This document shows, piece by piece, positions 24,495-64,000 of a stretch of 64,000 bases of DNA (position 1 is its first letter; every line of letters starts with the position of its first letter). The translations under genes were made by a program, and so were the position numbers. Source of the stretch: Apostichopus japonicus. Lineage: Eukaryota > Echinodermata > Holothuroidea > Aspidochirotida > Stichopodidae. The stretch covers positions 1,176,001 through 1,240,000 of the forward strand of contig NC_092577.1 of the NCBI RefSeq assembly GCF_037975245.1, read 5' to 3'. The notes beneath the pieces are model-generated. The model ran no database searches, had not been told where the DNA came from, and worked only from the letters and a program-made list of their open reading frames with translations.

Positions 24495-26379
24495 TTTACC
24501 ACCGAGGCTGTTTTGCATGAAGAAGGACTACTTTTCTGGCATGATTATAATTTACTCTGACCAAGTTGATTTGCTATATATAATGTATCGTTATGATATG
24601 CCCGTATATATAATTTCCGTTTTCGAGAAATAAAGCAACACATAGCTAGACGAGACAAGACAAAGCATGTATTTCAAGTCCATCCGAACTTCCTTTACCG
24701 TCTGATGCAAGGAAGACATGGCATGTAAATGACATAAATATATATAAATATATAAAATCCATGTAAGGACAAAAGTATTACCAATACATCTAGCATGCTA
24801 AAATATTAGAGTTGAAAGCTTAAAATGCATTAAACATAGTTTCCTGGGCCATTTTCTGATCCTTAAGGTTTTCCCAATCATTGAAGGGTTTTTATTAGAT
24901 AATAATTTGACTCGCTTTTAATTTATGTAAACGCGTATAAACAGCTGCGGTATCATTCTTGTATAAATCAGAGTCTTAGAGATCATTGAGGTACCATATT
25001 GTTTGTTGTTTATTGTTTGTTGTTTAATATTTGTTGTTTTTATAATAATGTTGATGTGTTTACAAGCGATAGTCGACATCGCTTTAAAATATAATAACTT
25101 AAAACTAAAGTTTGGTTTTCAAAACATGTTAAAATGTAGTTTAATGTTCAGATATTAGGATATAATGTTTCTACATGTACAATAAACTAGGTGCGCCATT
25201 CCGGCTATATAGAGCTATATAAACATATAAATCGCTGCCAACATAAGGTTTCCTAATTCTGTGTTTGTCTTGTGTCTGGGAATAAAATATCTCAGCCCTG
25301 TCAAAACATTTCGAGGGTACGAGATTATTTCAACAATAAAACTGCCTTTTGGGGATCAAACTTAGTAATCATAAATGCCCTTTGCGGTACGCCATCCCTC
25401 GCAGCATTACAATTGGCCTGTATTCGACTGAAAACCGACCTAATTCAGTGCATTCATATATTTTCCTTTGCTGCTGTCATGAATATTATTCCAGCCACCA
25501 ACGCGTATTATGTTACCTTTAAGCTATCAAACATGGTTTTCTCGTAATAACCAAACACAAAATGTCACAAAGGCTATATAATAAAACCTGATCCGCGAGA
25601 TATTTTGGTTTCTTACTTCAAACAGTTACGAAACCGCAAAAGATTTGAAGGAAAATTAATTTAAAAATTTAAAACAGAAAAGCAGTCCTCTCACGATCAA
25701 AAGGTGAATATATCGATTTCTGTCGATATTGATTGAAAGAGGCGTGACAATTTTTCATAACAAGGTTTGGTGTCAGAAAAGTTCCGCGCCGGTCAATATT
25801 CAATAAGGTGAAAGTTGAATTTATGTGCGTGTGTGACAATGAACTTTATTACGATATCATAGAAACGTGATTTTCTATATAGGCGACGTTCACACTTGTT
25901 ATCTGTAGCAGTTTAAAGTATAGGCATGCATGCTTCCATCGTGTTAGGCTACTTGAAACAGCGAGCTTGTGTATTATTGAAGTTGTTTGCTACTTTATGA
26001 GTCGAACACCAGTTGATCAGGGATAACACGGTTGTTTTGAAAGTTGCCTATAGATAGTGACAAAAAAAATTTCTAATTAAAGCAGCAATTCCCCGGATTG
26101 ATGTCGATTCGAGGAAAATCATAACCGGATTTCGGGATTTCCAGTTTTTTTCTTCTTCATATTTCATTTAAAATTCAGGAAAATCGTATCGGAAGCTGAA
26201 TCTGAAGCTGAAGCACTTATAATCTCATTGGAGTTTGATGAAAATTTTATATGAAAATGGAACTGTTTTTAACGAATGGATAATCGTAGGATTAGTGTTA
26301 TTTAGAGCGGATTATCACAGGGATAATCCTAGTTTCTTATTATTTTTTGAGTACCAAAACAAAATTGTAAATCAACAGG
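23368..26379 (+). other. 5' flank of the SEA/mucin/CUB gene
   Basis: No exon supported. It contains TA microsatellites at about 23893-23948 and 24452-24491 and a TATATA-rich palindromic stretch at 23990-24060. The 5' UTR and promoter of the gene starting at 26380 should lie in the last few hundred bases, but no clear TATA box or initiator could be chosen. Confidence 0.4.
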
Positions 26380-58576
<32,197 letters not shown>

Positions 58577-60265
58577 ATAGAGGATGTCACGTGATATCGA
58601 TCGGTTACTGATGTCACGAAATGAATGTGGGGATGGGGGGGGGGGGAGGACAAAGGTACACCTGTCGCTCTCATGGGACTTGTGTCTACAATTCCTCAAG
58701 GTCTTCAGATTTGAGTACCGTTGTGGGCACGGTAGGTACCGTATAGTGAAGTGCCTGACGTATGCTCTCATACATGGACTATTTAATGTCAACAAATATG
58801 TAACTACGACCAAGTTATTCAAAACCTTGCAATACACTTTCTTGTACGTTTCAATAGTTTTATAGCATCTGTTTTTGTGGTGGTATTCATTTAATTTACG
58901 GTATTCACTCTGTTTCCATGGTGATATATATCACTTAGCTGGGTGCTCTTTTCAGAATGTGGTCCATTGAAGTTACAGCCGGGCCTCTATTTTGTTATTT
59001 TTTCAGCTTGGTTCATTTTCAGTTCTTTAAATACTACACTTTGTAGTCTATATCTGACCATGGAAATTGTCATTAACGCAGTTCAATGTTTTGGCATTAA
59101 ATATAACCGTCACATAGTTCATGTATGCCAGTAAAACCGGTTGCTTTTTCACCAAGGCCTTCATAGTTATGGCCCCACTCAATACTATGTTGCGTTTTGT
59201 AACACCCGCGAAATTCATGTAGGATGGCACATTAATCAATACTTAGAGAGAGACTTTGCATACGTCAATGCATTTTAACATAGGTACTGTAACTTACATA
59301 TTCTGTTCGCAATTTTCTCTGTAACAGTGACTGCTCCACAGAATCGCAGTGAGGAACGATTTCACCTTTTTTTGTGATCTCTGCTTTCTCTTGAATATCT
59401 CTTTCGAGACAGATGATAAAGTAAAATCGGGGACAAGAGAAGAAATAAACTATATAGCACAGAATAAAATGATTCAGAAAAAATAAAATAAACGAGAATG
59501 ATATTACTAGAAGTGTGCACATGGAATGTAAAATGTAGAATCACAAGGTTTACCCTGGTAAACAATAACGCGGATGATAATACTAGAAGTTTACACATGG
59601 AATGTAAAATGTAGAACGACAAGGTTAACCCTGGTGACAATAACGCGGATGATAATACTAGAAGTGTACACATGAAATGTACAATGTAGAACGACAAGAT
59701 TAACCCTGATAAGCTGATCACTCTCGGGGTTTAGTGGCAAGTGACGGGGGGGGGGGGGGGTACAAGCCTGATCAGCTGGTTAGCAACATAATAATGAAAG
59801 CAGACTAGCTAAAGGAATACAATAGGAGTAAAGAAGACAAGCAAATTCCTATTTTTACAGGTTGGAAGCATGAACAGAAATATAGAATTAGTGCCTCAAA
59901 CTTGGAACTCGTGAAATTGAGTTTCCTTGGCATACAACAAAGGTGCATAATTACTCTTCAACAAGGTGGTTGCTCTGTGCATTCCGGACCACAAATTCTT
60001 AATACTTGAATGTTTTTCTCAAGAAATGGGCATTTTTTCTTATAACTGTGGTTTCTTATAATTCAAGAAAAAGGGAAACTTGAAATAGAGACAATTTTCA
60101 GAAATGTAATTTTAGAAGGAAACTGTCATTACCATAAAGGAATAACTCTAAAGTGAAAAGGGATACTATTGTATTTTTTTCCAATTTCTATTGTGTATAG
60201 TAATAATCCATAGTTGGTTATATTTTCACCAATATATATATATATATATATAGAAATATATATAG

Positions 60266-60319
<54 letters not shown>

Positions 60320-60490
60320 CTATATATATAAATATCTATATATATATATATATATATACAAATATACAAATATATATACGTATTTATATAAAATAGTGCT
60401 TTAAAATATTGTTAGATACTTTCAATTAAGTCTTTTAAATTTCTTCTCAATATAACAATATAATCAGATTTCTATTTTGCTAAATTTCAG
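58577..60490 (+). other. probable 3' UTR and downstream sequence
   Basis: Possible polyadenylation signals at 59096-59101 (ATTAAA) and 59444-59449 (AATAAA). A tandem repeat of about 75 bp, three copies (GATAATACTAGAAGT, CATGGAATGTAAAATGTAGAA), spans 59497-59712. A G run lies at 59747-59760 and a TA array at 60232-60365. Confidence 0.45.
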
Positions 60491-60605
60491 GACACGAGTC
60501 GCTCATACCTGTACAGATGGTAGAAATGTCACTGGGAAGTAGTATGTAATGTAATGACTTGCACACAAATATATTAACCTGAAATAAAACATATTGTTTA
60601 ACATA
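60491..60605 (+). CDS. possible alternative terminal exon
   Basis: The acceptor TTCTATTTTGCTAAATTTCAG opens a frame that, entered in phase 1, reads GHESLIPVQMVEMSLGSSM then TAA (60547-60549), followed by AATAAA at 60583-60588. It fits the gene's phase-1 donors and could replace CUB5 in some transcripts. CUB5 itself has no donor after it. Weak, since it is short and has no recognisable domain. Confidence 0.3.
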
Positions 60606-62480
60606 CAGTATATTGTCTATGAAATGATAAAATAATTGTATTTTGTTAAACTTGATATTAAATACGTACGTTTGCTTTACATTTCAAACAAATGCTGTTA
60701 GTCTTTTGTTATTATTGTTGTATTCATTGCAGTATCGTACCGTAATGTTTAGTCACCCCAGTTCTCCACTTCAACCAACTTAGCCAACCCAACTCCGTCT
60801 AAGGCACGCCAAAAGTGACATATAAGGGCTATCCACTATGGTGGCATACTCCTGTTAGAGTATATATCAGTCCGCTCGAGTGTTCTCCTGTCTTAGGAAA
60901 ATTGCCAAAAAAAAAAGCAGCAGGGGAAGTCTGTTCTTTTTTGTTAAATTTAATCAATCAGGATCTGGTTTGATGTGGCTTGCATGTTGAAGAGCATGAA
61001 TGGAAGCGCATGTGCTGCGAAAATTGGGACAATTGAGGCAATTTTAGACCTCTTCCGGCCCCCAGGAGAAGCATACGAAAATTGTTTACCACTGAGTAAA
61101 GAGGTTTGTTTACCAGTGACGAAAACTTCAGGCATGAAAGGCCAACTTGTCAGCTATCCAGTGATGGGCAGCGTTTAACTAGTGAGAACTTCTATATAGA
61201 CTAAGAGACTACATTACTTTTGTGATTTATTGTGTAAGTCAATGTGGCTTTTAAAAGGTGTATGCTACCCCTCTACTCTTGCTCGAACCAACCAAACTGA
61301 ACGAACATTACGCACTGTAGCCTTATCTAATTGTGGCAATTTTTTTCGATGAAGCATTGTTAAGTAATTCCTGTCAAAGCCGATGCACCCCCCACCACCC
61401 CCACCCCCTCTATCATCACCGATCACATCCTATCATCAACACCCCATTGCCTCACTCCAGCACCTCCATAAAATGTTCACATCCGAAAATCAAATGATAG
61501 CTAAATATAGCCAAATGAGAAAACAGTGTTGGGGAGAACTGGTTCACCTTCACCATGCTCTCCCCCTCAAACTCCTCCCTTATCACCCCCCCCCCCCTCC
61601 CCTCATCACCCTCCCTCTCTCCTCACCCGATATGAGACCAGATATGAACGTTATCTTATAAGTTAATGTTATCAATAAATGAATAAAAATTAGGTCACGA
61701 TTATTTTAATTCATCACGAAAATTTCAATTAACGAATCAGATTTTCATGAATTTATTGATTACATGCGTATATCTAGAATTATTAACTGTGATTTTAGTT
61801 ACTCATTGCAAATAAATCGATATTTCCGTTTTTTATTACCCTCCCACTATAGGCCTATACCAAGTTCAGACTTACATTTGTATATACCGTTACGTACGGT
61901 TAATTAATAACGGCTAAAAGTTCTCACGCCTTCGAATAGTCACTTCTTGTAACAACACAGCGTGCAGCATTGTTATACTCACAATTGTGTCTCTCTACGT
62001 ATAAAAATGCGTGAAGTTATATTTCGGGTGTTATATTTCGGGTGTATTAAAAAACCTTGGAACGTGAGAATCGACCGCAATGGTTTACACTTTATATACC
62101 GTCGCTAGCTTTGTTACTGTTGAACCAGAATAAAACACAGCATAATATGAGGACGAATTTATTTCCAAACAAGTAGAAAGCGGATATACTTCCACATGAT
62201 TTGCTTTGGGTTTTTTGACAGAACTCTTAACTTAATTATTACTTAATCAGATGCTTCTGATGGGATAATCCTGAAAGATATCTTAGCACCATTAACGCAG
62301 GATTAACGATTTGACAATTATATGCAAACGGATTAACGAAACGACATGGAAATGTCTTTGCAAGGATTCTATTGTGTTTGAAGATATCACCATTTTATGC
62401 AATCTTTTGTAAATTTGTAACGAAGATAAGAAATAAACTCTTTAAGTTTGTTGGAGGCTGACGACGTGCGACGATTCAAA
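60606..62480. other. intergenic, no gene recognised
   Basis: AT-rich unique sequence with C runs near 61385-61410 and 61586-61600. Short ORFs at 60950-61178 and 61383-61661 show no motif or splice context. Confidence 0.45.
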
Positions 62481-62507
62481 ATGGCGGACAGTATCCGTAA
62501 AGAGAAG
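62481..62507 (+). CDS. candidate first exon of the next gene, MADSIRKEK
   Basis: ATGGCGGAC (good context, AAAATGGCG) opens nine codons ending at AAG before donor GTGAGT, phase 0. It resembles exon 1 of the SEA/mucin/CUB gene (MADVSVK, phase 0). The rest of the gene would lie beyond the TA arrays or outside the window. It could be a paralogue, but only the start exon is visible. Confidence 0.45.
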
Positions 62508-62532
62508 GTGAGTAGTACGGAATCTATGTATA

Positions 62533-62750
62533 TGCTATATATATATATATATATATATATATAAGAATATATATATATATATAAGAATATATATATATAT
62601 ATATATATAAGAATATATATATATAAATATATATATAGATATATTTATATATATATATATATATATGCAAATATATATATATATATAGGCTATATATAAA
62701 GGCTATATATATAGGCTATATATATATATATAAATATATATATATAGATA

Positions 62751-62781
<31 letters not shown>

Positions 62782-62784
62782 GCA

Positions 62785-62824
<40 letters not shown>

Positions 62825-62931
62825 CGATATATATGTATAGGCTATATATATATAGCCTATATATATATAGGCTATATATATATATAGGCTATATATATAG
62901 GCTATATATATATAGGCTATATATATATATA
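62533..62931. repeat. TA array with GGCTATATA units
   Basis: About 400 bp of TA repeats interrupted by AAGAATA, AGATATATTTATA and, at the right, regularly spaced AGGCTATATATA units, in the putative first intron of the next gene. Confidence 0.93.
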
Positions 62932-64000
62932 TACATTTTTTTTAAATTTTATGTTTTAAACATTGTATGCCTTTATAACGTTAGAAGTTGTAATTTTCAT
63001 TTTGTACGTTGTTTTTCAACACAATATATATCGTTACACCATGATAAAGCAGCTGGTAACGTTTCGTTAATAGTTAAATCCACCGTCCTTTTCCCGTACT
63101 TCCTGCTCTCAGCATTATCTACCGTACTGTTTACTTAATCACCTATATTCGTTCTGCATGATGTACGAAAGGTGCCAACACATTGTATATTCCTCTTCGT
63201 TCGTTTACTTCCTTCGTGATAATGTCAGAGGTTTAAGTCAGTTTGTTTATCTTGCTTAACTCGAAATAACTCAGTGACTTTGTTTCCTTTCCTGACACCT
63301 GTATTAGCACCACACTACATGTGGCAGGTTAACAATTTAATGTGGCTGGGATAGGGGAGGGAGGGTGTGGGGGGACAAAGGGCTGGGATAGGAGAGGGAA
63401 TTATCAGACAAACTCGTTCCGCTTTGTGACCATAAAAGAAACATTGCATAGCTCCAGGTATAATGGGAGTGCATTATCAGACTAACTCGTCCCGTTTCGT
63501 GAACATAAAAGAAACATTTCATTCGCTCCAAGTACATAGGGAAATGCATTATCAGACTAACTCGGCCCACTTCGTGAACATAAACGATGGAAGATTATTA
63601 GCGGTTTGTAATTCATTTATAATTATATTTAATAATGAAAATCAGACATTTGTGTCCATTTCTGTGTTTTGTCAATCATTTTTGAATTGCTATGTTGCAT
63701 CCCACTACATTGGGATCCTATTTGGGTATCTCCCACAATCTTTGTATTCCTCCCCTTCTAATGTTTACTCATATCCCACTAGTACTGGATCCCACTGGTG
63801 GGTTGTAGTTGTTTAGCTCTTGTAGTTATTCTTCTAACCAATTGTGTATGTATTTCGTTCCATTCTTGCATTTTTCCAAACCCCCAAACTTTGGTGATTA
63901 AAGTACGCGATAATCGATAATCTAACATACCACCTGTCGAAGAGCTGTGGTCGGTACGTTGTAACACCATAATCCAACAATTACGTATATGACATATCAT
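62932..64000. other. no gene recognised; short tandem repeat at 63402-63590
   Basis: A unit of about 76 bp (CATTATCAGACTAACTCG, TTCGTGAACATAAAAGAAAC) occurs about three times at 63402-63590. The minus ORF at 63779-64000 runs off the window and shows no recognised motif. Confidence 0.4.

Noticed and set aside
25272-25547. 91-residue plus-strand ORF
   Set aside because: No motif, no splice context, and composition typical of chance ORFs.
58943-59134. Possible extra exon after CUB5 (ECGPLKLQPG after TCTTTTCAG)
   Set aside because: CUB5 has no donor, and the frame becomes low-quality hydrophobic sequence without a recognisable domain.
63779-64000. Minus-strand ORF running off the window
   Set aside because: Protein-like in part, but no recognisable family or splice signal and cut by the window edge; not enough to call.

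Overview
This is an intron-rich, AT-rich eukaryotic nuclear segment. Dispersed repeats, SINE/LINE pieces and MITE families with GC-rich tips suggest a marine invertebrate, and I infer an echinoderm, possibly a sea cucumber. No bacterial, organellar or rRNA sequence was seen, and no confident tRNA gene. Nearly all long ORFs in the raw translation are repeat artefacts (TA arrays, a CCCT array, minisatellites). The real coding content had to be assembled from short exons.

The main result is one plus-strand gene, 26380-58576. I could join it from 20 exons with canonical GT/AG sites and matching phases into a 1488-residue protein. The protein has a 45-residue cytoplasmic tail, one membrane segment (type II), a SEA domain with a G/S cleavage motif, a 560-residue Ser/Thr/Pro mucin-like exon, and five CUB domains with short Thr-rich linkers. 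The first three CUB modules are very recent tandem copies, introns included. A separate signal-peptide exon behind a TATA box (43880-44405) ends in the same phase and could splice to the same CUB exons, giving a secreted 800-residue form without membrane segment, SEA or mucin. No enzyme domain follows, although TM-SEA-CUB recalls the front half of matriptase/enteropeptidase. Possible short first exons of similar shape lie at 9805 (upstream) and 62481 (the probable start of the next gene).

Region by region: 1-9.8 kb holds a SINE, the 3' end of a CR1-like LINE and a 1.9-kb hAT-like element with a smaller one nested in it. 9.8-14.2 kb is mostly empty apart from a 24-bp minisatellite. 14.2-21.4 kb is a nested set of transposons: a foldback element with a perfect 9-bp target duplication, interrupted by a SINE and by a 4.5-kb element in a TA site, which itself contains a 1.2-kb palindrome. 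21.4-26.4 kb has a 23-bp minisatellite and a hAT MITE. 26.4-58.6 kb is the SEA/mucin/CUB gene, whose introns hold two more hAT-like elements, a large CCCT array, a frameshifted LINE, SINEs and a TA-site MITE. 58.6-64 kb is 3' sequence, TA arrays and the start of another gene.

Boundaries rest on reading splice sites and repeat ends by eye. No transcript, homology search or folding program was available.
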